Positions 27,907-36,633 of a stretch of 64,000 bases of DNA are shown here, piece by piece (the first letter of the stretch is position 1; the number at the start of each line of letters is the position of its first letter). This DNA comes from Spirochaetaceae bacterium (GTDB lineage Bacteria; Spirochaetota; Spirochaetia; DSM-27196; PWMO01), in NCBI GenBank assembly GCA_007693945.1, contig RECP01000081.1, positions 38,176 to 102,175 of the forward strand, read 5' to 3'. The notes under the pieces were generated by a model that was not told the DNA's origin, ran no database searches, and worked only from the letters and a program-made list of their open reading frames with translations. Both the position numbers and the translations under genes were made by a program.

Positions 27907-28817
27907 AGACGACGGGATTGCGAACCCTGGCGGCACTGGTTCTACTGATCAGTGCGGCCGTTCCGGCGGCAACCGACGCCGGGCGGCCGGTTTCGGGACT
28001 GCGTGCCGAGCGCGATGAGGACGCGGTGCAGCTGCGGTGGCAGGCTTCGCCCGCAGCGGGTTACCTGATCCTGTTTCGGGCGCGTGAGCCGATTGTATCG
28101 ACCGAGCGGCTGGCGGCGGCAACACAGATCGGCGTCGTGAGCGCCGCTGAAGGCGGGTTCCGCGACCACCCGATACCCGGCGTACCGGCGTACTACGCAC
28201 TGGTCCCGGCCGACGCAATTGCCGACGGCTCAATGGTGCTCGAGCAGAATCACAACCTCACAACCCGCGCCGTGGAGCTGCCGCTGGGCGGCCGAGTCGG
28301 CAGCGTCGAGTTTTCTGCGCCGCCCTCCTTTCGCTCCAGCCCGCTGCCATACCTGCAACCGTGGCGCGATATTCTCGAAGGTGAAGGCGAAGCGCTCCCG
28401 CGCGTCCTGCCGCAGCAGCGTGCGGCGCGCCTTGAACCGGCAACCGCCGAGGCGGTCGAGCGGATGATGCAGACGCTCCCGCCCCGGCGCTCGGCGGCAC
28501 GGGCGCCCACGGTTCTGGCTGAAGACGGTGAATTCGCCGGCAAGGGCGTAGCGTTCACCCTGGCCGGCATTGTCGCCGGGGCGTTTTCGCACGGGCGCTG
28601 GGGCGAGGCACGCGAACAGCTGGAGAGCCTTCTGACGCTGCCGCTGCCGCCTCGGGTCGAGGCTCGCGCGCGGTTCTATCTCGGACAGGCATTTTACTAC
28701 AAGGGATCGCACGAACACGCAGTACTGGAGTTTCTGCTGGCACGGCCGCATTACCATGCAGAAGCCTCGCAATGGGTGGCCGCCGCACTGCGGCACGTGG
28801 AGCCGGGCTCTCGCTGA
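27903..28817 (+). CDS. Secreted protein with fibronectin-like domain, unknown function
   Basis: 304 aa from GTG 27903 (overlaps the leader ORF stop). Signal peptide of about 27 residues (LRTLAALVLLISAAVPAATDA). Residues 30-130 resemble a fibronectin type III sandwich (VSGLRAERDEDAVQLRWQAS; YYALVPADA). The second half (190-300) is helical, TPR-like, with AREQLESLLTLPLPPRVEARARFYLGQAFYYKGSHEHAVLEFLLA. No enzyme motif. Probably periplasmic or envelope associated. GGAG is about 9 nt before the GTG. Confidence 0.8.
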   Translation: MKTTGLRTLAALVLLISAAVPAATDAGRPVSGLRAERDEDAVQLRWQASPAAGYLILFRAREPIVSTERLAAATQIGVVSAAEGGFRDHPIPGVPAYYALVPADAIADGSMVLEQNHNLTTRAVELPLGGRVGSVEFSAPPSFRSSPLPYLQPWRDILEGEGEALPRVLPQQRAARLEPATAEAVERMMQTLPPRRSAARAPTVLAEDGEFAGKGVAFTLAGIVAGAFSHGRWGEAREQLESLLTLPLPPRVEARARFYLGQAFYYKGSHEHAVLEFLLARPHYHAEASQWVAAALRHVEPGSR

Positions 28818-28842
28818 CCGCGCGTCGCCGCGGCATCAGAGA

Positions 28843-30786
28843 TCAACCGGCGGCAAGCTCGAGAGTCAGACTCACCGACCAGGACTGCCCCGGCTGAAGC
28901 ACTACATCCCAGCCGGGAACCACGCAGCTGCCCTGATACTGAGAGTTGCGGCCCGGGCCGCAACGGCATTCGGTGGTAAGCGAGCAGACCCACACCGTCG
29001 CCTCACGGGAGAACCCGGCCGTGAGTTCCACACCATTGACCCTGTCGCCAAAACGAACTGAAGAGACCTCGAGTGTGTGGGGCCCACGAGCCGGCAGTCG
29101 CTGCCCGTTGTGGGGAGCCTCGAGTGTCAACGCATCCTCGTCATCCGACAGAAAGCCGAGGTTGATCTCGGATGCAAACCAGCCACTGAGCTCGCTGTCA
29201 GCGCTGTTGGAGATCGTGTAATCGACGCACAACTCCGAAGATCGGACATGAAACCGCTTGGTCAACGTAAACGAACGATCATCGTCCTCAATTGAAGCCG
29301 TCAGCTCTAGCACATTGTGATCGCGATCGAGCTGTTCAGTCTGGTAGATTGTTCCCGCCAGATTGCCGATTTCGCGGCATTCAGCCCTCACGAAGTCGGC
29401 CAGCCGCGGCGGTTTGGCATAGAAATGATCCACGAACGCGCGCCGCAGATAAGTGTCGAAGACGCCGTCTTCATCACGGTGATACAGCTCCGGATGCCGC
29501 CCAAGGGTGTCCAGGTAGTTCCATGGCGCCGGAAGATAATCGAGCTCAAACACAACCCCGCCAATCAGGTGGACGTAGGCGTTGATGTCGTGGCCCTGAA
29601 AGAGATACTCCGCCAAACCGTCCATGTCGAAGTCAAGACTGAGTACCGACGGTATGAATATGCCCTTTTCGCGCGTGACCTTTTCCGCCTCGATCAAACA
29701 CGAGTAGACCCGCTTGCGCAGCAGGTTCTGATAAATTCCGCCCGGCGGCCCGTGCCAGTAGGCGTTGTGGCACTGTCCCTTCCACAGCTCCTCTCGCGCA
29801 AGCTGCTTGCGGTATTTATCACCGCGCAGCTGGTTCACCAGAATGTGCGTGTACTGCATCTTGGCATACATCAGGTTGCTTTCCGGGTAATGCGTCAGGA
29901 ACTGGCGAAAGAAGCCCGTCGTGTGGTGCCCGTTGTTCAGATCATCGGCGGCGCACCATTGCATCAGATCCCGGTATGAAGTGGGCGGGAAATAGCCGCG
30001 CCGACGCGGCGTCACGCGGCGCAGATAGCGCCACGGAGTGACAACTTCAATCCAGTCCCGATTGGCTACCAGCAGATCGAGAAACTGCCGTATCCAATCG
30101 AGCGCCTGTTCGCCGGTCTGGTATTGTTCTGCGTAGCGCGCCCCGTTGACGATCAGCGACAAGAGCTGGTTTTCATCGGTCGTCCGGAACTCGCGCAGCC
30201 GATCGATCAGCTGCGCCGGCGGCAGCACTCCCACGGCGTCACATAACGTGCGCACAAGAGGGAATACCATCACAGTCTTGCCTTCATCTTCGGTGATACA
30301 CGGAGCACGCAGTGCCTCCCCCGAAAGCCCCCCGGCCGCAAACTGCACATCGTAGAGAAAAGTGTAGTCTATCCCGCTGGTCTTCAGCAGCGAGGGCAGC
30401 GAGGGTTCCCACACCTGTTCGGTAATCCACGCACCCCGCGGACGGCGTCCGAAGCGCTTGCGCAGATGGGTGGTCATGCGTTCGATCTGTCCCAGCCTGT
30501 CCGGCCGAGGGATCAGCGCCAGCACCGGTTCGTAGAAGGCACCGCCGAGCAGTTCCACCTGTCGTCGTTGGCCCATTTCCGAGAGCACATCGGTAAACTC
30601 GGAATGATGCCGGTCGAGCCACTGCAGAAGGTGTCCTGAGTAGTGCAGCGTAACCGGCAGTTGCGGCTGATTGTAGACCGCCCGCAAAAAAGGCTTATAG
30701 GCGCGCTGGTAGACGTCTTCTATGTCGCAGTCGTCAATGCCGGTCGGTTGAGAGTTGGTAGTTCCGAAGATCAGTCTCACTTTCAT
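28843..30786 (-). CDS. GH57 4-alpha-glucanotransferase/amylase-like protein, acid/base Asp replaced
   Basis: 647 aa, close to the Thermococcus litoralis 4-alpha-glucanotransferase (659 aa). GH57 catalytic barrel (about 1-310) plus C-terminal beta domains (DUF1925/1926-like). The nucleophile motif GAWITEQVWEP places Glu at 123, exactly the T. litoralis E123 position. The acid/base region, which should be DDGEKFG with Asp214, reads IVNGARYAEQ with Asn214. That predicts lost or altered hydrolysis. The gene has its own promoter and is not in a glycogen operon. Could be a GH57-like non-catalytic protein or a reshaped enzyme. Confidence 0.85.
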   Translation of the reverse strand: MKVRLIFGTTNSQPTGIDDCDIEDVYQRAYKPFLRAVYNQPQLPVTLHYSGHLLQWLDRHHSEFTDVLSEMGQRRQVELLGGAFYEPVLALIPRPDRLGQIERMTTHLRKRFGRRPRGAWITEQVWEPSLPSLLKTSGIDYTFLYDVQFAAGGLSGEALRAPCITEDEGKTVMVFPLVRTLCDAVGVLPPAQLIDRLREFRTTDENQLLSLIVNGARYAEQYQTGEQALDWIRQFLDLLVANRDWIEVVTPWRYLRRVTPRRRGYFPPTSYRDLMQWCAADDLNNGHHTTGFFRQFLTHYPESNLMYAKMQYTHILVNQLRGDKYRKQLAREELWKGQCHNAYWHGPPGGIYQNLLRKRVYSCLIEAEKVTREKGIFIPSVLSLDFDMDGLAEYLFQGHDINAYVHLIGGVVFELDYLPAPWNYLDTLGRHPELYHRDEDGVFDTYLRRAFVDHFYAKPPRLADFVRAECREIGNLAGTIYQTEQLDRDHNVLELTASIEDDDRSFTLTKRFHVRSSELCVDYTISNSADSELSGWFASEINLGFLSDDEDALTLEAPHNGQRLPARGPHTLEVSSVRFGDRVNGVELTAGFSREATVWVCSLTTECRCGPGRNSQYQGSCVVPGWDVVLQPGQSWSVSLTLELAAG

Positions 30787-30813
30787 CAGCTTTGAGCCCG
30801 GGCCGTGATCAGG

Positions 30814-30843
30814 ATTGTACTCCCGCCGCGTAGCGTTTGTAAA
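30814..30843 (-). promoter_or_regulatory. Promoter of GH57 gene
   Basis: Minus strand TTTACA (30843-30838), 18-bp spacer, TACAAT (30819-30814), about 27 nt upstream of the ATG at 30786. It lies between the rnfA stop and the GH57 start, so this gene need not depend on the Rnf operon. Confidence 0.55.
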
Positions 30844-30861
30844 GGATTGAGTTGAATATAT

Positions 30862-31452
30862 CTACCCGACAAGATTGATCAGCAGCGCGCGATCAAAGGC
30901 AAACAGCGCCATAGCAATCAGCCCGGCACTGATGAAGGCAATCGGAGCACCGCGCAAAGCCGTCGGTACCCATTCGCGTTCAAGTTGTTGCCGCACGGCG
31001 GCCGTCAGACCGACCGCGAGGATGATTCCGATCCCTGCGGCACACCCGGCTACCAGGCTTTCAAGAACGGTGTAGTCGCTGCGTACGACGATCAGCATCA
31101 TTCCCAGCGTGGCGCAGTGCGCGGTCATGACGTTGCCGTTGGGGTGGAGCAGCTTACGCAACGCCGGCGCCAGACTGCGCAGCGCGTAATCAGAAAACGA
31201 CACCAGACCAACCACCAGCAGCACAAACAGCACCGTTCGCAGGAATCCGAGCCCCAACGGCACCAGCACCAGGGCATTAGCCAGCTGTGCCAGCACACTG
31301 GCCAGCGTGAGAAACAGCGTCAGCGCAATTCCCAGCGCCAGTCCGCTGCGCACGCTGCGCGTCGTATCCATAACCAGGCCCAGACCAAGGAAGTAGGTGA
31401 AGACAAGGTTGTTCACGAGTACAAAACTGACCACAAGCCCGACGTAACTCAC
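30862..31452 (-). CDS. rnfA: Electron transport complex subunit RnfA
   Basis: 196 aa with six membrane helices, as in RnfA/NqrE. Seen: N-terminal FVLVNNLVFTYFLGLG, the mid segment GNVMTAHCATLGMMLIVVRSDYTVLESLVAGCAAGIG with Cys near residues 110 and 135, and C-terminal APIAFISAGLIAMALFAFDR. Part of the ion-translocating ferredoxin:NAD oxidoreductase. Starts GTG with GTGA overlap of rnfE stop. Last gene in the cluster; the usual next gene, rnfB, is absent. Confidence 0.93.
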   Translation of the reverse strand: MSYVGLVVSFVLVNNLVFTYFLGLGLVMDTTRSVRSGLALGIALTLFLTLASVLAQLANALVLVPLGLGFLRTVLFVLLVVGLVSFSDYALRSLAPALRKLLHPNGNVMTAHCATLGMMLIVVRSDYTVLESLVAGCAAGIGIILAVGLTAAVRQQLEREWVPTALRGAPIAFISAGLIAMALFAFDRALLINLVG

Positions 31453-32102
31453 TCTGTCACCCCCTCAGAGACCGGTTGCTCCGACCGTAAGCGCCGTCTC
31501 AGCCGCGCTGCCAGCCAGTTGTACATTCCCAGCAGATAACCCACCACCAGGAATGCTCCCGGCGCCATAGCCAGCATGCGCAGCGGGGCGCGGGAGAACA
31601 GAGGCACCTCCAGCACGCCGTCAAAGTCCGCCAGCGGGAGCAGGGTCAGAGTACCCAGACCAATCAACTCCCGGACTGTTGCCACCAGTATCAAAACGGC
31701 CGAATAGGCGAGACTCGTCACAAGAGCGTCGAGCGTGGCAACACCCAGCCTGACGTGCTCGATTCGGGCACGGTCAATGACAATGCAGCTCATCGCGATC
31801 AAGGGGACGTATATCCCGAGCTCAGCCGCGATCCACGGCAGATGGATCTGCAACAGCAGGTCAAAGACGCTCACCAGCCCGGCAATGATCACGAACCCGG
31901 CCGCCATGCGACTCTCACGCGAGAACAGCTCGCGAGCGGCCGTCATGATGACGCTTGAAAAGACCAGAACCAGACCGGTCAGCGCGCTGAACACCAGCGC
32001 GTGGACGAAGTGAGTCGAAATCGCCAGTCCCGGACAGAGCGCCAGTATCACCGCCGTCGGCCGGCTGAGACCGCAACCGGAATCCAACCGCTCGCTGTTC
32101 AC
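31449..32102 (-). CDS. rnfE: Electron transport complex subunit RnfE
   Basis: 217 aa with six membrane helices, homologous to RnfA/NqrD. Core phrases: LCPGLAIS near residue 23, SVIMTAARELFSRESRMAAGFVIIAGLVSVFDLL, and YVPLIAMSCIVIDRAR, all family-typical. Starts with GTG overlapping the rnfG stop by GTGA. With RnfA it forms the membrane pair of inverted-topology subunits that hold the central Fe-S site. Confidence 0.92.
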   Translation of the reverse strand: MNSERLDSGCGLSRPTAVILALCPGLAISTHFVHALVFSALTGLVLVFSSVIMTAARELFSRESRMAAGFVIIAGLVSVFDLLLQIHLPWIAAELGIYVPLIAMSCIVIDRARIEHVRLGVATLDALVTSLAYSAVLILVATVRELIGLGTLTLLPLADFDGVLEVPLFSRAPLRMLAMAPGAFLVVGYLLGMYNWLAARLRRRLRSEQPVSEGVTE

Positions 32103-32653
32103 CGCATGTCCTCCACAACCCGTACGGCCTGCAGCACGCCCTCGCCGATCACGGAGAACGTGATACTGGCACCCGATACGGCCTCGTACTGGTCCCGCTC
32201 CAGCTGCTGCACACTGCGAGGTATCGGCCGGTCGCCCCCACTACCCACAAACGGGTCAAGAAACCGCTCTGCGCGGACTACCGCCCACAGTGACTCACCG
32301 CCAACGATCATGCGCATCGCCAGGACCGTGCCGTGGTTATCGACTTCGACCAGCAGATGGAGCGGGGCCCGATGGCCGGGCACCATCAGATGCACGGCGT
32401 AGGCCTGACCGGTGTCCAGCGCGTAGTAGGCCAGTGATGCGGGACCGTAAGGTCGAGCGCTACGGTTGACGGCAACACGTGGACCGACTGAACGCCCGCC
32501 GGCAAGGTCAACCACCGCTCGGTCGACCAGGCGGTTCCACGCTCGCTCGGCGGCAGGTGCACCGAACATGTGCAGCACGACCAGCAGGAGACAAACCACC
32601 AGTAACAGTAATGACAGTCTGACAGCGGCACCGCTCGAACGAAGATCGATCAT
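32099..32653 (-). CDS. rnfG: Electron transport complex subunit RnfG, covalent flavin type
   Basis: 184 aa. One N-terminal membrane helix (LSLLLLVVCLLLVVLHMFGA) and an FMN-binding domain. The flavinylation site matches SGA(S/T)xT as AVSGASITFSV near residue 165, predicting covalent FMN on Thr. Electron relay between RnfC/RnfD and the membrane pair. Start overlaps the rnfD stop by ATGA. Confidence 0.92.
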   Translation of the reverse strand: MIDLRSSGAAVRLSLLLLVVCLLLVVLHMFGAPAAERAWNRLVDRAVVDLAGGRSVGPRVAVNRSARPYGPASLAYYALDTGQAYAVHLMVPGHRAPLHLLVEVDNHGTVLAMRMIVGGESLWAVVRAERFLDPFVGSGGDRPIPRSVQQLERDQYEAVSGASITFSVIGEGVLQAVRVVEDMR

Positions 32654-33768
32654 CGAGAACTCCCCATTCGGTAACCGAAGCGCCGCGGTCGTACCACACG
32701 GTTGATGATCGGGGTACAGGCGTTCATGAACAGCAGTGCCAGCGCCGCTCCTTCCGGGGCACCGCCAAACGCCCGAATCAGAAAGGCTATGATCCCCGCG
32801 CCGGCGCCAAAGACCAGCATGCCGGCCGTTGTCATCGGGCTGGTAACCGGGTCGGTCGCAACGTAGAACATGACCAGAATCGCGCTGCCGCTGACCAGGT
32901 GGAACAGTACATCACCGGAGAACAGGCCGCTGCCGTAGGGGACTCCGCCCAGCAGCCAGGTCAAGCCCGCAAAACCGCAGAAGAACGCAGTCGGTATTTC
33001 CCAGGTGATGATCCGCTTGCCAAACAGCACCACGGTGCCAAGCAGCAAAAGCAGCGCCGAGCCTTCTCCAAGTGATCCGGGAACGTTGCCGACAAACGGG
33101 TCGACGTATCCCGGCGGCAGGTGGACACTTACCCGTGCGAGCAGATTATGGTTCAGCCATTCGGTGACACCGGAGTCGAGCGCGCTGCGGGGAAAACCGA
33201 TACCGGACAAGTAGTCTGAGGCTCCGGTGAGCAGCAGATCACCGGCGTTGACCGCATTCTGCACCAGCGACAGCGGGGTGGCTGCCGCAACCGAGTCTAC
33301 ATCGAGCGTTCGCGGCATCACCCAGCGAGTCATGGGTCCGCTCCATGAGAACTGGACAAATACGCGCCCGGCGAGCGCCGGGTTCATCCAGTTGCTTCCC
33401 AGTCCGCCGAAGGACCACTTTACCACGCCAATAGCAAAGACCGCAGCGGTAACTACAACGTACCAGGGAGCCGTTGGCGGCATCATCATGCCCAGCAGTA
33501 GCCCGGTGAGGACCGCGCTTCCGTCGCAGAGCGTTTTATGCGATCTCGTTATCAGAACCTCGGTGGCCACTGAGGCGAAGAGTGCCGTCGCCAGCACCAA
33601 CAGCGCCGCAAACCCGTACACGTAGCAGCCCCACATGGCAGCCGGCAGGAGTGCGGCACAGACGGTCCACATGATCGACTGTGTCGAGATCCGCTCGTGA
33701 AACTGCGGCGCTGCGGTCTGTGTCAAAGTGACGCGTGCAGAACCGGGAGCCGAATGCAAATCGCTCAC
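32650..33768 (-). CDS. rnfD: Electron transport complex subunit RnfD, covalent flavin type
   Basis: 372 aa with about nine helices. The flavin-attachment region SGATPL of RnfD/NqrB corresponds to VAAATPLSLV near residue 180, keeping the Thr but not the Ser-Gly. Other family features: NWMNPALAGRVFVQFSW, DPVTSPMT near the C-terminus, and FMNACTPIINRV. Start is the GTG at 33766-33768, GTGA overlap with the rnfC stop; the longer upstream frame is rnfC in another frame. Ion-conducting and FMN-bearing subunit. Confidence 0.91.
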   Translation of the reverse strand: MSDLHSAPGSARVTLTQTAAPQFHERISTQSIMWTVCAALLPAAMWGCYVYGFAALLVLATALFASVATEVLITRSHKTLCDGSAVLTGLLLGMMMPPTAPWYVVVTAAVFAIGVVKWSFGGLGSNWMNPALAGRVFVQFSWSGPMTRWVMPRTLDVDSVAAATPLSLVQNAVNAGDLLLTGASDYLSGIGFPRSALDSGVTEWLNHNLLARVSVHLPPGYVDPFVGNVPGSLGEGSALLLLLGTVVLFGKRIITWEIPTAFFCGFAGLTWLLGGVPYGSGLFSGDVLFHLVSGSAILVMFYVATDPVTSPMTTAGMLVFGAGAGIIAFLIRAFGGAPEGAALALLFMNACTPIINRVVRPRRFGYRMGSSR

Positions 33769-35096
33769 GAGCGTTCCTTTGCCGTTCTCGCGGCGTTCTT
33801 GCCGTTCTTGATTCCTTCTACCAGCGGTATGTGCGCCGGACAGGTGAACCCACAGCAACCGCATTCTATACAGTCAAACAGACCTGTGTCCCGTGCCTCG
33901 ACGTACTCGTGGTGTTCGAGCATCTTGTAGAGCAGGGTCGGTTCAAGCCCTACCGGACAGGCTCGAACACAGCGGCCGCAGCGAATACAGGGTGTCTCGC
34001 TGCCATGGTGGATCTCGCGGGTGGTCAAAGCCAGCACGGCCGTGGTGCCCTTGGTGACAGGTGTAGAAACGTCTGCAATCGCGTAGCCCATCATCGGCCC
34101 CCCGATTACCACCTTCTCCGGCATGGCAGCAAAACCGCCGCACTCCGCAATAAGATCGGCCACCGGCGTTCCGATTCTGGCCTTGACATTGGCGGGTGTG
34201 CGCAGAGCGCCGCCGGAGAGTGTAAGCACACGTTCAATTGACGGCTTCTCGTAGGCCACGGCCTCGAAGACGGCGTGCACCGTAGCCACACTGGAGACCA
34301 TGACTCCTATCTCGACCGTGGAGCGCTCGGTGGGTACCTCGCGTCCGGTAATCGCACGCGCCAGCAGCTTCTCGTCACCCTGCGGGTAGTTCCGCGGCAG
34401 ACAGCGCACTGCGTAGCCGAGACCGCGTTCGCGTATGCGTTGCCGTAGTCCGGATGCCGCCGCGGTACTGTCCGCCTGTACCGCGATCGTAACTCGCAGC
34501 GGCTTGAGGATACGTTCAGCGATACGGGTACCCTCCAACACGCCGTCGGTCATCTCCACCATCAAGCGGTAGTCCGCGCTGAGATAGGGTTCATTCTCGA
34601 TACCGTTAACGATGAGATGGTCAACCTCTTTGCCGCGCGGCAATCGATACTTGCGGTGGACCGGAATGCCTGAACCACTCATGCCGACCACTCCGCAGTC
34701 GCCAATCCTTCGCAGCAGCTCGCGCACCGAAGCGCGGTCCCAGTCATAGGGGTCAGTATGCTTGCCGAGACGATCGAACTCGCCTTCCAGATCGATCACA
34801 AACGCTTCACATCTCCGGCCATCGGCCAGAGTCAGCGTTCTGAGACCGGTCACGATCCCGGGCACCGGTGCGTGCACATTGGCCCCCATCGTGCCCGCCG
34901 CCCGTCCGATCAGCATGCCCTCGCGGACCCGGTCTCCGACCCGAACAACCGGAATCGACGCGTCTCCGGCGTGCTGCAGTAAAGGCACCACGGAACGCGG
35001 CGGCACCGCGGCGTTCCAAACGGGCAGTGTACGGGTTCGGGCTTTGCGATTATCGGGATACACGCCTCCCCGGGGACGTCTCAACAGCGAAATCAT
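33765..35096 (-). CDS. rnfC: Electron transport complex subunit RnfC
   Basis: 443 aa soluble NADH/FMN-type subunit. N-terminal half with PLLQHAGDASIPVVRVGDRVREG (barrel-sandwich). FMN/NADH-type region follows, then two 4Fe-4S motifs, CIRCGRCVRACP and CIECGCCGFTCP, near 365-415. It lacks the long C-terminal Ala-rich repeat of the gammaproteobacterial forms, as in clostridial and spirochaetal versions. First Rnf cistron; ATG overlaps the stop of the 507-510 aa membrane protein (ATGA). Confidence 0.94.
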   Translation of the reverse strand: MISLLRRPRGGVYPDNRKARTRTLPVWNAAVPPRSVVPLLQHAGDASIPVVRVGDRVREGMLIGRAAGTMGANVHAPVPGIVTGLRTLTLADGRRCEAFVIDLEGEFDRLGKHTDPYDWDRASVRELLRRIGDCGVVGMSGSGIPVHRKYRLPRGKEVDHLIVNGIENEPYLSADYRLMVEMTDGVLEGTRIAERILKPLRVTIAVQADSTAAASGLRQRIRERGLGYAVRCLPRNYPQGDEKLLARAITGREVPTERSTVEIGVMVSSVATVHAVFEAVAYEKPSIERVLTLSGGALRTPANVKARIGTPVADLIAECGGFAAMPEKVVIGGPMMGYAIADVSTPVTKGTTAVLALTTREIHHGSETPCIRCGRCVRACPVGLEPTLLYKMLEHHEYVEARDTGLFDCIECGCCGFTCPAHIPLVEGIKNGKNAARTAKERS

Positions 35097-36625
35097 GCGT
35101 ATTGCCGATAGCTCCTCTGCATCAGACCGCGATTACGAAAGCGCTCGCGGATCCTGAAAGCCGCGTAGACAAGCAAGGGTGCCGCCATCACAGTCATGAG
35201 TATAGCGTGCCGCACCAGAAAAGACCGGTCGAAGTATAGCCTACTCTTCGGACGCAGTACAACCCGAGTCGGCTCCGGCTGAGCAAGAAGAATTGCCTCC
35301 ACCCCGCCTGGCGGCGACTCCCGCAATACGCGATCGAGCCAATCCGGGGTGTACTCTACGATGACTTCACTGGTACGCTCCAGTATCGGTCCGTTACGCG
35401 CAAAGCGCTGGCGAGCGAGCACCTCCCCGTACTGCGGCATTCCCCAATCGCGCCGATACATGAACGCTTCCTGAAACGCGCGGTGCGTGACGTAGGCCGA
35501 AAGGTTAGGCGGCATACCCTCACCGTTGTACACAAACAGGCGCTGCAGGGTATCAAAACTGCGGTAGTCACCAGAGACCGCTTCGGGCTCCGGGATCCGC
35601 GGAGTTTCGTGGCGTGGCAGTGCGACGTAGGCCAGCGGGGCGGCAGCGGCCACCAGCAGCACGGCCGGCAGTATCCCGAGCACCGGCGTCAACCGCACGC
35701 CGCGTAATCGCGTGATCGGCAACGGCGTGAAGAGCCGATGCTCAACCAGACGATACCTGCGCTCGCGAAGCACCGCCCACAGTGCAACGACCGCAGCCAC
35801 ACCCGCGCTGCCGGCGAGCAGCGGAAGCCTTCCGTGCACGCCGTTTTCGGGATGGGTCATGAACGCTACGCTCGTAACCGCAATCAGCCACAGCAGCGCG
35901 AGGCGCAGTACACCCCGACGGCGTTCACGCAGTGCACTGTCTAGAGCGTCCATTCCGACCGCCGCCGCAATATACACGGTAACCGCTACGCCAAAGGCCG
36001 GCAGTCCGCCGAAGAAGACCCAGGCCGGCCATGGCAGTGCGGCCGCCAGCACCGCCGTCCGGCAACGCCGGCAGCGCAGCGTCACCATCATCGCGATCAG
36101 CGCGAACGCGGCTGCAAACACAAATGCCCCACGCAGCTCCCACTCGGGAAAACGCCACCACACGCCGGCGTCCCGCAGCGCCGCAGCCACGCGGCGATAG
36201 GTAAACCAGGGGTTCTGCTCGCCGGCCAGATACATGATGGCCGCCGGTTCGCCGGTCAGGGTCGTCTGAAACCAGGCCGGAAGCGCGCGCACATAAGGAT
36301 CGATGCGGGGATCCACCGGATCGAGGCGGGCAGTAATTCGCGATAACGGCAGCGTCTCCTGCGAGCCGAAGCTGTTGATAGAGACCGTGGCGGTACACTT
36401 GGCAATAACCTGGTCAAAGCCGGCACCGTTCAACCGTTCGACCAGCGGCTCACACGCCGCGTGGCGGTCAACCAGCACCATGTAGAAGCCGCTCCAGATG
36501 CGTCCGTGGCGCTGCTGTGCCGGTAGCAGGACGAACAACGCCAGAGACGCAAGGTAGAGACAGCCCAGTGCACAAAGAGCGGCAGGCAGAGCCCAGACGG
36601 TATGCTTCTGTTTCATGGCGCACAT
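35093..36625 (-). CDS. Large polytopic membrane protein coupled to rnfC, unknown function
   Basis: 510 aa (or 507 from the second Met at 36616). N-terminal helix near 10-35 is followed by an extracytoplasmic domain of about 120 residues with VDRHAACEPLVERLN and SFGSQETLPLSRI. Then five or more helices (about 170-310), a second soluble domain with an LPRHETPRIPEPE stretch, and a final helix (RHAILMTVMAAPLLVYAAF). No known catalytic motif. ATGA overlap with rnfC and 8 nt from the YuiD-like gene make it part of the Rnf operon. I do not recognise it; possibly an accessory of the Rnf complex in spirochaetes. Confidence 0.82.
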   Translation of the reverse strand: MCAMKQKHTVWALPAALCALGCLYLASLALFVLLPAQQRHGRIWSGFYMVLVDRHAACEPLVERLNGAGFDQVIAKCTATVSINSFGSQETLPLSRITARLDPVDPRIDPYVRALPAWFQTTLTGEPAAIMYLAGEQNPWFTYRRVAAALRDAGVWWRFPEWELRGAFVFAAAFALIAMMVTLRCRRCRTAVLAAALPWPAWVFFGGLPAFGVAVTVYIAAAVGMDALDSALRERRRGVLRLALLWLIAVTSVAFMTHPENGVHGRLPLLAGSAGVAAVVALWAVLRERRYRLVEHRLFTPLPITRLRGVRLTPVLGILPAVLLVAAAAPLAYVALPRHETPRIPEPEAVSGDYRSFDTLQRLFVYNGEGMPPNLSAYVTHRAFQEAFMYRRDWGMPQYGEVLARQRFARNGPILERTSEVIVEYTPDWLDRVLRESPPGGVEAILLAQPEPTRVVLRPKSRLYFDRSFLVRHAILMTVMAAPLLVYAAFRIRERFRNRGLMQRSYRQYA

Positions 36626-36633
36626 TTTTCTAT

